Source: Oceanospirillaceae bacterium
GTDB lineage: Bacteria; Pseudomonadota; Gammaproteobacteria; Pseudomonadales; Balneatricaceae
DNA length: 64,000 nt
Direction of reading: 5' to 3'
Assembly: GCA_013373085.1 (NCBI GenBank)
Contig: JABXIM010000066.1
Location: 1-64,000 of the forward strand
Position 1 is the first letter of the stretch, and each line of letters begins with the position of its first letter. Positions 17,861 through 26,001 of this stretch are shown piece after piece. A model generated the notes under the pieces. It searched no databases and had not been told where the DNA came from. It saw nothing but the letters and a program-made list of their open reading frames with translations. Position numbers and translations under genes: made by a program.

Positions 17861-19554
17861 GCTTGTATCTCCAGTCTGACAAGGAAACAGGCCCCCCGCT
17901 CGCAGGGTTCCAGCGTCAGGTCACCACCGTGCACCCGCGCCAGCTCCCGTGCGAGCCCGAGCCCGATACCGGTGCCGGCGACGCCGTCGGTGAGGCGGTT
18001 GCTGCTGCGGTAAAAGGGTTCGAAAATGCGCTGCCGCTCGCCCGCGTCTATGCCCGGCCCCCGGTCTTGCACCTCGACACAGAGGGCGCTTCCGTCGAGC
18101 CAGGAACGGAGCTTGAGCAAGCCGCTGTCGGGCGCGTATTTCTCGCAGTTGCCGAGCAGGTTGTTGAGAATCTGCTCCAGCACGCCGGGGTCGTAGCGAA
18201 GCGGACGTCCGATGCCGGCGTCGAACGACAGGTCGATGCCGCGCTGCAGCAGCAGCGGCGCGAAGGTTTGCAGAATACGCTCGATCTGTTCGTCCGGGTT
18301 CCCGGTTTCCGTCCGGATATGCAACTGCCGACGCTGCACCCGCGCGAAGCTCAGGACATTGTCGATCAGTCGTGACAGCCGCTGGCTCTCGCCGGTCAGG
18401 ACCTCGAGGTAACGCTGAACGCCACTGTCGACCTCTTCCGTCGCCAGGCGATCCTGCAGCATCTCGGTATAGAGCCTCAGGTTGGTCAGCGGCGTCTTCA
18501 GTTCGTGCGAAACCTGGTTGACGAAGTTGACCCGCTGTTGTGCCAGACGCAGCTCGCGGCCATGCTCGCGGTACAGCATGTAGCCGAGGCCGGCGAGGCC
18601 CGCGGCGAGCAGCAGCAGCGGCACTACCATGCCAAACCAGTCCAGAGTCTCACCTTGCAGTCCCGGCGCATGGTATTCCAGGTGCCAGCTGCCCAGCGGA
18701 TGGCTCAATCCCTGGCTGCGCAGCGCCGCGCCGTCGCCACGAAAGGCCCCCCAAACGTACAGCAGGTCGCCGCGCCCGTTCAGCAGCCGGATTTCCGCAT
18801 TGCCCAGTTGCCCGCTACCCTCGCCGCTGTCCGGCAGACGGTTGATCAGATCCGACAGCAACCGGGCCTCGTTGAGGACGAACCCCAGGGTCCGTCCCTG
18901 TGGATCGCGCCACCAGTAGATGTGCATCAGGCCGGCATCGACGTACCAGGCAATCCAGCCCGAAGCACGCGGAGCAGCCGGTTCCGCGGCCGGCGCTCCG
19001 GGTAAAGCCGGGGCCTCGAAAGCGCTGCTGCGGTCGGCGGCCAGCTCCTGCGGCGCCCGACGCGACAGCTGTCCGCTGGCCAGATAGTCATTGCCGGCCA
19101 GCACTGGCGCAGCAGCGGTTTCGGGGTCCGGGCCGGCAGGCTGAAACAGCTCGGGGGACCGCCACAGGGGCTGCAGGCGATCGACGAGGTGCTGCTCCGC
19201 CCGGCTCAGTGGTCCGGCGGGCGGCGGGAAAAGCCGCTCGCCGCTTTCGTCGAGCAGGAACAGCTGCCGCACGTAGGCGGAATCCTTGACGAACTGACGC
19301 AGGCGGTCGCTGGGATAGGCCGGGTCAGCCAGGCGATGGAGCTCCGCCGCACGCTGTCGCAGCAGTCGCTCGAGCTGCTGAAAATGTCCCTGCAGCAGCT
19401 GGTCTACCGAGACCAGCTGTTGCTCGATCAGTTTCTGCAGCTGCAGCCCCACCAGTTGCTGTTCCTGCTGCTGCAACCGGTAGCCGAGCATGCCCAGCAG
19501 CAACACCGGCACCAGTACCAGGAGGGTCAACAGCAGCGGGGCGCGGTATTTCAT
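17857..19554 (-). CDS. Membrane sensor histidine kinase
   Basis: A 565-residue kinase. A first TM segment lies at residues 5-25 (PLLLTLLVLVPVLLLGMLGY), followed by a long periplasmic sensor region (to about 300) and a second TM (VVPLLLLAAGLAGLGYML). Then comes the HisKA H-box (FVNQVSHELKTPLTNLRLY) and the ATPase domain with N-box NLLGNCEKYAP, G1 DRGPGIDAG and G2 GTGIGLGLAREL. There is no HAMP domain. The start at ATG 19552-19554 is chosen because AGGAAC is upstream and the TM follows; the open frame extends to 19584. It is paired with the overlapping response regulator. Confidence 0.92.
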   Translation of the reverse strand: MKYRAPLLLTLLVLVPVLLLGMLGYRLQQQEQQLVGLQLQKLIEQQLVSVDQLLQGHFQQLERLLRQRAAELHRLADPAYPSDRLRQFVKDSAYVRQLFLLDESGERLFPPPAGPLSRAEQHLVDRLQPLWRSPELFQPAGPDPETAAAPVLAGNDYLASGQLSRRAPQELAADRSSAFEAPALPGAPAAEPAAPRASGWIAWYVDAGLMHIYWWRDPQGRTLGFVLNEARLLSDLINRLPDSGEGSGQLGNAEIRLLNGRGDLLYVWGAFRGDGAALRSQGLSHPLGSWHLEYHAPGLQGETLDWFGMVVPLLLLAAGLAGLGYMLYREHGRELRLAQQRVNFVNQVSHELKTPLTNLRLYTEMLQDRLATEEVDSGVQRYLEVLTGESQRLSRLIDNVLSFARVQRRQLHIRTETGNPDEQIERILQTFAPLLLQRGIDLSFDAGIGRPLRYDPGVLEQILNNLLGNCEKYAPDSGLLKLRSWLDGSALCVEVQDRGPGIDAGERQRIFEPFYRSSNRLTDGVAGTGIGLGLARELARVHGGDLTLEPCERGACFLVRLEIQA

Positions 19555-19614
19555 GCGGTTCCTTCTCGACGCCGGGCGATGCATCCCGGCATCGCGTCAT
19601 AAACCCGGTCTGCT

Positions 19615-20949
19615 TCAATAGGTTTGCTGGGTGGCACGCTTGTACTGGCGTTCACGCAGCTCCTTGCGCTTGCGGTTCCATTCCTCTTCGGAGGATAGCT
19701 CATCGGCATCCTGCAGGGCCTCCTGCTCCTGCGCCTCGAGCTTGGGCGAACTCAAGGCTTCGGCCTGTGCACCCAGTAATGCGGCGCTTTTCTCCAGGAT
19801 CTGGCGCGCCCCCTCGACGTCGCCCTGGTCCCGCCGCTCGACCGCTTCGCGGCTGTACTCATTGGCGACCTGTTCCACCGCCGCCTCCAGCGTCGGCTTG
19901 TCGATCGCCCGCTCGATCTCTTCCTGCGAGGCGCTGAACGAGGCCAGCACGCGGCCATCGAGACGGGCCGGCTGCTGCGTCGCCAGGTTGGCATAGTCAA
20001 CCTGCACTGCAGCCAGCTCCAGCGCGCTGCCGGCCGGCTGCGCCGGCACCTCGACCTCGAGCACCAGGTACTTTTCCTGTTCGCTGTGCAGCTGGTTCAA
20101 CCGGGTGCGCACCCGGTCGCCGATCACCTCGCCATCGCGTCCCAGCAAGCGCAGCGGTTTGACACCGTTGAGGCAGCGGATCTCGATGCTAAGGTCCTGG
20201 GCGACCACCGACATCACGTCACCGAACTCGTATTGGAAAATGCGCGCCAGGTCTTCGGCGTTTTCGACGAAGGCATGGTTGCCATCGCTGAAGCCCGCCA
20301 GCTGCGTCATCAGATCCTCGTTGTAGCCCAGCCCGAGCCCGATCGTGGTGACACTGATGCCTTCCCGCGCCAGTGACTGGCCCAGCCGGCCGAGCTCAGC
20401 CGGCGACTGCGGGCCAACGTTGGCGAGACCATCCGATAGCAGGATGATGCGGTTGACCTGGTTGCGGTCGAGGAATTTGCGCAGTTCCCGCGCGCCCTTG
20501 CTGACCCCGGCGAAGAGCGCGGTATTGCCTCCGGCCCGGATGCCGCGGATGGCCCGGTAAATGGGTATGGGATCATGCAGCCGGGTGGCAGGTACCACCA
20601 CCTCGACGCGGGAATCGTACGTCACGACCGAAACGATATCGCGTTCGTCGAGACGCTCGATCGCCATGATCGCCGCTTCGCGGGCGTTGGCGATCTTCTC
20701 GCCACTCATCGATCCGGACTTGTCCAGCACGATGGCCACGTTGGCCGGCGTGCGCTCACCGGATCCGCTGCGTTCGAACCCGTCGAGGCCGATCTTGATG
20801 AAAGCCCGCTGCGCTTTTTCCGCATCCATGACCGGCGTGGCGAGGCTGAGGTCCAGCGTCACCTCCTGGGCGCGTGCCGCAAACGGCAGGCACAGCAACA
20901 GCAGCATCAACGGCAGCAGCCAGCGGTGCGGGGATTTGTATATGTTCAT
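19615..20949 (-). CDS. Exported VWA-domain protein
   Basis: A 444-residue protein with a signal peptide (cleavage near ARA-QE, residue 28) and a von Willebrand A domain. The MIDAS motif is DKSGSMS at residues 76-82. The rest is a beta-rich region followed by a C-terminal alpha-helical, charged region (residues 350-444). There is no LPxTG-like signal, C-terminal TM or sortase gene, which argues against the marine sortase-target VWA systems. It is the first gene of an operon with a kinase (60-base gap) and regulator and may be the periplasmic input for the kinase (inference). Confidence 0.85.
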   Translation of the reverse strand: MNIYKSPHRWLLPLMLLLLCLPFAARAQEVTLDLSLATPVMDAEKAQRAFIKIGLDGFERSGSGERTPANVAIVLDKSGSMSGEKIANAREAAIMAIERLDERDIVSVVTYDSRVEVVVPATRLHDPIPIYRAIRGIRAGGNTALFAGVSKGARELRKFLDRNQVNRIILLSDGLANVGPQSPAELGRLGQSLAREGISVTTIGLGLGYNEDLMTQLAGFSDGNHAFVENAEDLARIFQYEFGDVMSVVAQDLSIEIRCLNGVKPLRLLGRDGEVIGDRVRTRLNQLHSEQEKYLVLEVEVPAQPAGSALELAAVQVDYANLATQQPARLDGRVLASFSASQEEIERAIDKPTLEAAVEQVANEYSREAVERRDQGDVEGARQILEKSAALLGAQAEALSSPKLEAQEQEALQDADELSSEEEWNRKRKELRERQYKRATQQTY

Positions 20950-21167
20950 GACCCTCTCCCTGTGCAGTTAGTGTAAGACGTGCCTGCACTCTAGGGCTCC
21001 TTAGCGGGGCTGTGGTCAGCCAAACGTTCGGGTTTTGTAAAAGATTTGTAAAGGCCAGGAAACCTATAACCCGGTTCCCCAGCTGATCACTATTCGACCG
21101 CTACCGCCGCTTTATGGTATAAAGCCGCCGCAATTTCACAGGCTCGACTTCAGAGGGCAACACGACC

Positions 21168-21530
21168 ATGGCGATCATTCGCTGGATTCTAGGACGCATC
21201 ATCCTACTCGTTGATTTTCTTACCACCCCGCGCGGCGTGAAGCGGCCGGCCGAGCAGCAGGCGGTACTCGACAACCAGACCGCCCGACTGGCGCTGTACC
21301 AGTACAAGGCCTGCCCTTTCTGCGTCAAGGTACGCCGGACGATGAAGCGCCAGTCGCTGAGCATCGAAACCCGCGACGCCAAGAACGACGCCCACTACCG
21401 TCAGGAGCTGATCGAACAGGGCGGCAAGCTGAAAGTCCCCTGCCTGCGCATCGAAAGCGACAACGGCGAAATCCAGTGGATGTACGAGTCCGGCGATATC
21501 GTTCGCTACCTCGATTCGGTCGCCGCCTGA
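21168..21530 (+). CDS. Membrane-anchored glutaredoxin-like protein
   Basis: A 120-residue protein. An N-terminal hydrophobic helix (IIRWILGRIILLVDFLTTP) precedes a glutaredoxin fold with the dithiol active site CPFC (Cys49, Cys52), the KVPCL cis-proline loop and the MYESGDIVRYLDSV C-terminal motif. It is predicted to be bound to the inner membrane with the redox domain in the cytoplasm. Genes of this type are common in marine gammaproteobacteria. It is transcribed alone and divergent from the VWA operon. Confidence 0.9.
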   Translation: MAIIRWILGRIILLVDFLTTPRGVKRPAEQQAVLDNQTARLALYQYKACPFCVKVRRTMKRQSLSIETRDAKNDAHYRQELIEQGGKLKVPCLRIESDNGEIQWMYESGDIVRYLDSVAA

Positions 21531-21750
21531 CATCTGGCTCCAACCACCGCATGACGCTGGTCCTACACCGGCGTCAGCGCATCACTATACTGGCGCCAGC
21601 TCAATTCCGAGCTGGCCCTGACTCGACAATAACAACATCGGAACCTGCAGATCAGGTTCGCTGGGGGCGCTACCCGGTTTCCGACGGCGGGCGGCAATCG
21701 CTGCTTTGCCAAGTGAAACCAAATTGAACGCTATTGCCGAGAACAAACCG

Positions 21751-22146
21751 ATGTCCGACTACCCTACCCTCGAAGAGATGGGTATCTCTTCGTTCGATGA
21801 AATCACCCAATACAGCCTGCGGCGCGAGCGCGACTCCGACGTACTGAAGATCTACTACAAGCGACCGAAGGGCTCGCTGCGTTCGCGCAGCAAGAAATTC
21901 ACGTTTGCGCATCCGCGCAAGACGATCCCGCTGGCATTCCGCGGCATGGCCGAATACCGGGATCTGAAGGACAGCAGCCCGACGCTGCTCAAGGCGGTGG
22001 ATGAGCTAAACCGCCTCACCGCACCAGCGCTGGTCCCCTCGAGCCAGGATCTGAAAAGCCAGTTCCTCAAAGAGCTGGACCATCTCGAGAAGGTGATGAA
22101 CGCCAAAATCGACGAGCTGCGTCGCCAGATCAAAGCGATAAAGTAA
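21751..22146 (+). CDS. DUF3461 family protein (first of two)
   Basis: A 131-residue cytoplasmic protein starting MSDYPTLEEMGISSFDEITQYSLRRE, the DUF3461 signature. A basic central stretch (KRPKGSLRSRSKKFTF) and a C-terminal coiled coil (FLKELDHLEKVMNAKIDELRRQIKAIK) are evident. The open frame begins at a TTG at 21706, but the ATG at 21751 matches the family start. A second, shorter paralogue lies 500 bases downstream on the same strand. Function unknown. Confidence 0.88.
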   Translation: MSDYPTLEEMGISSFDEITQYSLRRERDSDVLKIYYKRPKGSLRSRSKKFTFAHPRKTIPLAFRGMAEYRDLKDSSPTLLKAVDELNRLTAPALVPSSQDLKSQFLKELDHLEKVMNAKIDELRRQIKAIK

Positions 22147-22172
22147 CGCCCGTGCCCGCGTGGACGCCAACC

Positions 22173-22246
22173 GGAGGGTTACGCGGCGCCCACGCAAATG
22201 GGTCACCGGAACCGGCGCTCGTGATTGCGCCGCTAACCCACCCTAC
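22173..22246. repeat. Palindromic repeat (GTAGGGTGGGTTAG type)
   Basis: GGAGGGTTACGCGGCGC on the left is mirrored by GCGCCGCTAACCCACCCTAC on the right. The TAG inside GTAGGGTGGGTTAG is the stop codon of the small minus-strand gene that ends at 22233, whose last residues RRVG are encoded by the repeat. Confidence 0.7.
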
Positions 22247-22469
22247 GCAGCATCACCTCGCCCATTTTGCGTCCAAACACCTCCATTGCCGCCTCGGTGT
22301 CGTCGCCGCACTCCTCGAATGCCTCGACCATCGCGCGCAGCGTCGGTAGCGTCTTGTCGACCAGCTCGCCGATATAGACTTCGGGGGTCACCCGGGTGTG
22401 ACGCTCGTAGGCGTCGAACAGCTCCTGGGCTTCGGCATTGAGCGTCAGTTCAATTTTGTGTTTCACCAT
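22233..22469 (-). CDS. Small hypothetical protein, 78 residues
   Basis: Starts MVKHKIELTLNAEAQELFDAYERHTR and is mostly helical and acidic after a short beta-like segment, which resembles ribbon-helix-helix proteins but no family is recognised. The ATG at 22467-22469 follows AAGAGGTT at 8-9 bases; the open frame to 22535 is not needed. It lies between the two DUF3461 genes on the opposite strand, and its 3' end runs into a palindromic repeat. Confidence 0.6.
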   Translation of the reverse strand: MVKHKIELTLNAEAQELFDAYERHTRVTPEVYIGELVDKTLPTLRAMVEAFEECGDDTEAAMEVFGRKMGEVMLRRVG

Positions 22470-22678
22470 TCTGGCCAACCTCTTTACTGTGGTATCCGGC
22501 AAATACTCAGGCCCATAGTGGCAACAGCCCCACACGCGCCATAGAACCAGTGCCCTGCAGGCGCTGGGGCCAGGGCAACGCTGGTATCATCGCTGCCGGA
22601 CATCTGGCGCTACCTCGCCGAGAGCCGACTGCCTAACCTGATGCGAACCGAAGGCAGTTCGACGAGAGGCCAAGCGAG

Positions 22679-23026
22679 ATGCCAAGCTATCCGACCCTCA
22701 GCGCCATGGGAATCCGGCGTACCGACGACATCACCCGATTCACGCTGCATGAGCTCAACCACAGCGACGAGCTCAAGATCTATTTCTGCCGCACCGACGG
22801 CGACAGCCAGCCCCGCAGCATGAAGTTCCGTTTCGAACGCCCGTCCGCCAGCAGCGCAACCGCAGCGCCCGAGTTGCTGCAGGCGCTGGAGGAACTGCGC
22901 ACGCTGAACCGCAATAGCCAGGCGACGCCAAGCCGGTACCAGCTACTGAACGAACTGAATCAGCTCGAACTGGTGTTCAAGGCCAAGATCGAGGAGTTGC
23001 GCAACAACCTGCAGCAGTGGTCCTGA
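22679..23026 (+). CDS. DUF3461-like paralogue (second of two)
   Basis: 115 residues starting MPSYPTLSAMGIRRTDDITRFTLHE, clearly related to the DUF3461 protein at 21751 (PTL-MGI--DDIT-Y/FTL, DELKIYF, coiled-coil end LNELNQLELVFKAKIEELRNNLQ). The middle is shortened and has lost the basic KGSLRSRSKK stretch. The two are probably a duplication that diverged; a separate minus-strand gene and a repeat now lie between them. A terminator follows. Confidence 0.8.
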   Translation: MPSYPTLSAMGIRRTDDITRFTLHELNHSDELKIYFCRTDGDSQPRSMKFRFERPSASSATAAPELLQALEELRTLNRNSQATPSRYQLLNELNQLELVFKAKIEELRNNLQQWS

Positions 23027-23088
23027 AGCGTGCATGCCCCGCAATACAGAGCTTCAAGCGCCCATGCGCGGTAACCAGCCCGCCTGTT

Positions 23089-23114
23089 ACGGCCCCGAAC
23101 GGGGCCGTTTTTTT
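23089..23114 (+). terminator. Rho-independent terminator after the second DUF3461 gene
   Basis: ACGGCCCC-GAAC-GGGGCCGT followed by seven T residues, 62 bases after the stop. Confidence 0.92.
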
Positions 23115-23215
23115 GACCTATGCTGCCACCGGGCCGCGGGGCAACTGCGTCTGCAGCCCGCCCGGGCTCCGGCCGTCTACACTGCAGATAAACGGAGACA
23201 TATCGTCCCCGACAA

Positions 23216-25141
23216 ATGGCGGTACACGACAATCCAATGAGCCAGCCCGAAGCCAACCGCAAACTCGCGGCCATCCTCAGCGCCGACGTGGTGGGCTATT
23301 CACGCCTGATGGGCGAGGACGAGCAGGCAACCGTCGCCACCCTGAAGGTCTACCAGCAAGCGATCAGCCGGGTGATCGAGCGCCACAAGGGCCGCATCGT
23401 CGATGCCCCCGGCGACAACATCCTGGCGGAATTCCCCAGCGCCGTCGAAGCGGTTTATTGCGCGGTCGAGATTCAGAAGGTACTGGAGGGACGCAACTTG
23501 GAGCTATCCGCCGAGCGACGCATGGAATTCCGCATTGGCGTCAATCTCGGCGATGTCATCGAGGACGAGGACGGCGTCATTTTCGGCGACGGTGTCAACA
23601 TCGCCGCACGAATGGAGGCGCTGGCTGATCCCGGAGGGATCTGCATTTCCAGTTCCGTCTACGACGCTGTCGAGGGCAAGGTCGATTTCGGCTACGACTT
23701 TCTCGGCGAACAGCAGGTCAAGAACATCGTCAAGCCGATCAACGTCTACCGGGTCCGTACCGGGACCCCGTCCCCCCATTCATCACGGCGCCTGGCGTTA
23801 AGCGGCTGGCACCTGGCACTGGTTGGACTGGCGGCCGGACTGGCGCTGGGCGCAGCGGCCATCTGGCTGGCGCTGGGACCGCGGGCCCCGGCGACGGAGA
23901 CAACGGTCGAAACGGAACCGCCGCCTTCAATTGCCCGCCCTTACCTGCTGGTCGGCCAGCTTATCGACCTGAACGGCCTATCGGCCAATGCCGGCCGCGT
24001 GTACGGCCAGGCGATCATCGATTCGGTCAACTGGATCAATGCCAACGGCGGCATCAACGGCAAACCGATCGACCTCGACACCGCCGAAACCTCCTATCTG
24101 GTGCCCCGGGCGATGGCCGCCTACCGCAAGTGGCAGACCCAGGGGGTGCTGGCGATCCAGGGCTGGGGCACGCCGACCACCGAGGCGCTGACCAAGTTCG
24201 TCGGCGAAGACCGGGTACCCTTCTTCTCATCCTCCTATGCCGCTTCGCTGACCGATCCGACCGGCCAGTACAGCGGGCGAGCGACGCCCTACAATTTCTT
24301 CTACGGCCCTTCTTACTCCGACGGCTGCCGCGGTCTGGTGCAGTGGGCAAAGAACGACTGGCAGACAAGAGGCGAAACGCGGCCACCGCGTTTCGTCCAT
24401 GTCGGCGAGAATCACCCCTTTCCCAATGCGCCGAAGAAGGCCTGCGCCGCCTATGCCGAAGAACTTGGCTTCGAGGTGCTGCCATCGATTTCGGTGCCGA
24501 TGGTGCCCGGCGACTTCCACGCCGAGTGCCAGCGCCTGCAAGAGGCGGCGGCGGACTATGCCTTTCTCGCCAATACCGACGCCTCGGTTTCGGCACTGCT
24601 GCGAAGCTGCCGGGACACCCCGCTCAACACCCAGTTCATGTCCAACATCTGGGGCTTCGACGAGAATGTGATGAAAACTGCCGGAGCCGTGGCCGATGGT
24701 GTCGTCTGGGTCATGGCCGCGCCGAAATGGGGTGACGAAGTGCCCGGCATGTATACGGTGCAGGAGGTCTCGAAGATGTCGGATCCGGGCGGACGCAAGT
24801 ACCGGCCGGTACACTACATCCGGGGCGTCTGTTCGATGTTTTACCTGCGTGAGGCAATGGAATGGGCAGACCGGAACGAAGGGCTGTCAGGACCAAACAT
24901 TCGTACCGGCATGTATCAGCGAACCAACTGGGTACCGGAAGGGCTCGAGGGTGTCTGTTCACCCGCGACCTGGACGCCGGAGGACCACCGCGGCATCAAC
25001 CGGGTGCTGGTCTATCGCGGCCATGTCAACGGCCCGACCAACGATGCCGATGTGCAGACACTAATCGACAACGGCACCATCGTGCTGGAGCGCATCTTCT
25101 CGGTCGATATTCCACGCCGGCCTGAGTGGCTGGGCCTCTGA
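23216..25141 (+). CDS. Class III adenylate/guanylate cyclase fused to a periplasmic binding-protein domain
   Basis: 641 residues in three parts. Residues 14-185: class III cyclase with both metal aspartates (LSADVVGYS, Asp24; DAPGDNILAEF, Asp67) and the transition-state Asn/Arg in GDGVNIAARMEAL, so it looks active. Residues about 195-222: one TM segment (WHLALVGLAAGLALGAAAIW). Residues 240-600: a Leu/Ile/Val- or amide-binding type I periplasmic domain (LVGQLIDLNGLSANAGRVYG, WINANGGINGKPIDLD, VLAIQGWGTPTTEAL). The catalytic domain is N-terminal and cytoplasmic and the ligand domain C-terminal and periplasmic, an uncommon order. An alternative start is ATG 23237. The PEBP gene follows at 15 bases. 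Confidence 0.92.
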   Translation: MAVHDNPMSQPEANRKLAAILSADVVGYSRLMGEDEQATVATLKVYQQAISRVIERHKGRIVDAPGDNILAEFPSAVEAVYCAVEIQKVLEGRNLELSAERRMEFRIGVNLGDVIEDEDGVIFGDGVNIAARMEALADPGGICISSSVYDAVEGKVDFGYDFLGEQQVKNIVKPINVYRVRTGTPSPHSSRRLALSGWHLALVGLAAGLALGAAAIWLALGPRAPATETTVETEPPPSIARPYLLVGQLIDLNGLSANAGRVYGQAIIDSVNWINANGGINGKPIDLDTAETSYLVPRAMAAYRKWQTQGVLAIQGWGTPTTEALTKFVGEDRVPFFSSSYAASLTDPTGQYSGRATPYNFFYGPSYSDGCRGLVQWAKNDWQTRGETRPPRFVHVGENHPFPNAPKKACAAYAEELGFEVLPSISVPMVPGDFHAECQRLQEAAADYAFLANTDASVSALLRSCRDTPLNTQFMSNIWGFDENVMKTAGAVADGVVWVMAAPKWGDEVPGMYTVQEVSKMSDPGGRKYRPVHYIRGVCSMFYLREAMEWADRNEGLSGPNIRTGMYQRTNWVPEGLEGVCSPATWTPEDHRGINRVLVYRGHVNGPTNDADVQTLIDNGTIVLERIFSVDIPRRPEWLGL

Positions 25142-25156
25142 GTGGAGGATTTTCAG

Positions 25157-25636
25157 ATGTCGTTAACCATCAGCTCCCCCGCCTTCACGGAAGGCGACGA
25201 GATCCCCAAGGTCTTTACCTGCGAAGGGCGCGATACTGCGCCGCCGTTGCAGTGGACCGGCGTGCCGGCCGAAGCCAAAAGCCTGGTACTCATCGTCGAC
25301 GATCCGGATGCCCCCGATCCGGCCGCGCCCAAAATGACCTGGGTACACTGGGTAATCTACAACCTGCCGCCGGACAGCTACGGACTGCCCGAAGGCGCCG
25401 ACGCCTCCGATTTGCCGCCCGGCACCGGAGAGGGACTCAACGACTGGCAACGCGCCGGCTACGGCGGTCCCTGCCCACCGATCGGCCGTCACCGCTATTT
25501 TCACAAACTCTATGCGCTTGATACCCGGCTCGACCAGTTCGGCGACAAGCCGGTCAAGGCAGATGTCGTTGCAGCAATGCAGGGGCATATCCTTGCCGAA
25601 GCCCAGCTGATGGGGACCTACCAGAAAGGTTCGTAG
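25157..25636 (+). CDS. YbhB/YbcL (PEBP, Raf-kinase-inhibitor-like) protein
   Basis: A 159-residue cytoplasmic PEBP-fold protein: FTCEGRDTAPPLQWTGVPAEAKSLVLIVDDPDAPDP is the first conserved region (DPDxP), and GYGGPCPPIGRHRYFHKLYAL the second (GPxPPxGxHRY). The ATG at 25157 follows GGAGG (25143-25147); the GTG at 25142 is inside that signal. The molecular role of bacterial PEBPs is unclear. It is likely cotranscribed with the receptor cyclase. Confidence 0.92.
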   Translation: MSLTISSPAFTEGDEIPKVFTCEGRDTAPPLQWTGVPAEAKSLVLIVDDPDAPDPAAPKMTWVHWVIYNLPPDSYGLPEGADASDLPPGTGEGLNDWQRAGYGGPCPPIGRHRYFHKLYALDTRLDQFGDKPVKADVVAAMQGHILAEAQLMGTYQKGS

Positions 25637-25729
25637 TGACAGGCGGCCAAGCGCCGGATATGTGGCGGTACAGGCGGAGGGTGGATGCAGCGATGCACCA
25701 CCACCGATCTGAACATTTCCGCTTTGTAT

Positions 25730-25775
25730 GGGCATCGCGGAACCCGCAATATCGACCGCATTGCAGATCGATTGG
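25730..25775 (+). repeat. 46-bp dispersed repeat, copy A, at a gene break point
   Basis: GGGCATCGCGGAACCCGCA then ATATCGACCGCATTGCAGATCGATTGG. Its end coincides, within 3 bases, with the point where capA homology on the minus strand stops. Copies B and C are at 17048-17093 and 9870-9914. Just before it (25680-25703) is a small hairpin, GGTGGATGCAGCGATGCACCACC split at its centre. Confidence 0.75.
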
Positions 25776-25946
25776 CATCGGCGCGTTACGCCGTTCGGCC
25801 AGCCGCACGTACTCTCTTGCATTCCGCACGCAGGGCTCATAGAGGCCGGGCTCGACAGGATGCGGCAGTATTTGATCGATGCCCCGACCGGTCATCAGGT
25901 CGCCGCAGAGAAAGAGCCGGGGTTCGCCGCCTTCGCGATCGTCCAT
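25773..25946 (-). pseudogene. capA fragment (N-terminal 58 codons only)
   Basis: From ATG 25944-25946, preceded by AGAGGTGA, the minus strand reads MDDREGGEPRLFLCGDLMTG, then RGIDQILPHP and AREYVRLAERRNAPMP. LFLCGDxMTGRGIDQ is the N-terminal signature of the CapA/poly-gamma-glutamate-synthesis metallophosphatase-like family, normally 350 or more residues. After codon 58 the frame enters the dispersed repeat and then unrelated sequence, ending by chance at 25554 inside the PEBP gene. The ribosome-binding site and start are intact, so loss of the 3' part is recent or the peptide is still made. It is the last item downstream of the soeABC operon. Confidence 0.72.
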
Positions 25947-25973
25947 GGTGTCACCTCTGAGCGGTAGACAGCC

Positions 25974-26001
25974 CGATGGCGGCGGCGTTTGGCCGCGCTA
26001 C
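25974..26001. repeat. Short palindrome overlapping the TSUP stop
   Basis: GGCGGCG-TTT-GGCCGCGCTAC: a hairpin whose GTAGCGCGGCC end supplies the TAG stop (25998-26000) of the TSUP permease gene. Confidence 0.5.

Noticed and set aside
19615-20949. Marine sortase-target VWA system (PdsO/PdsS/PdsR type)
   Set aside because: The VWA protein ends in a charged helix with no LPxTG-like motif or TM, and no sortase gene is nearby.
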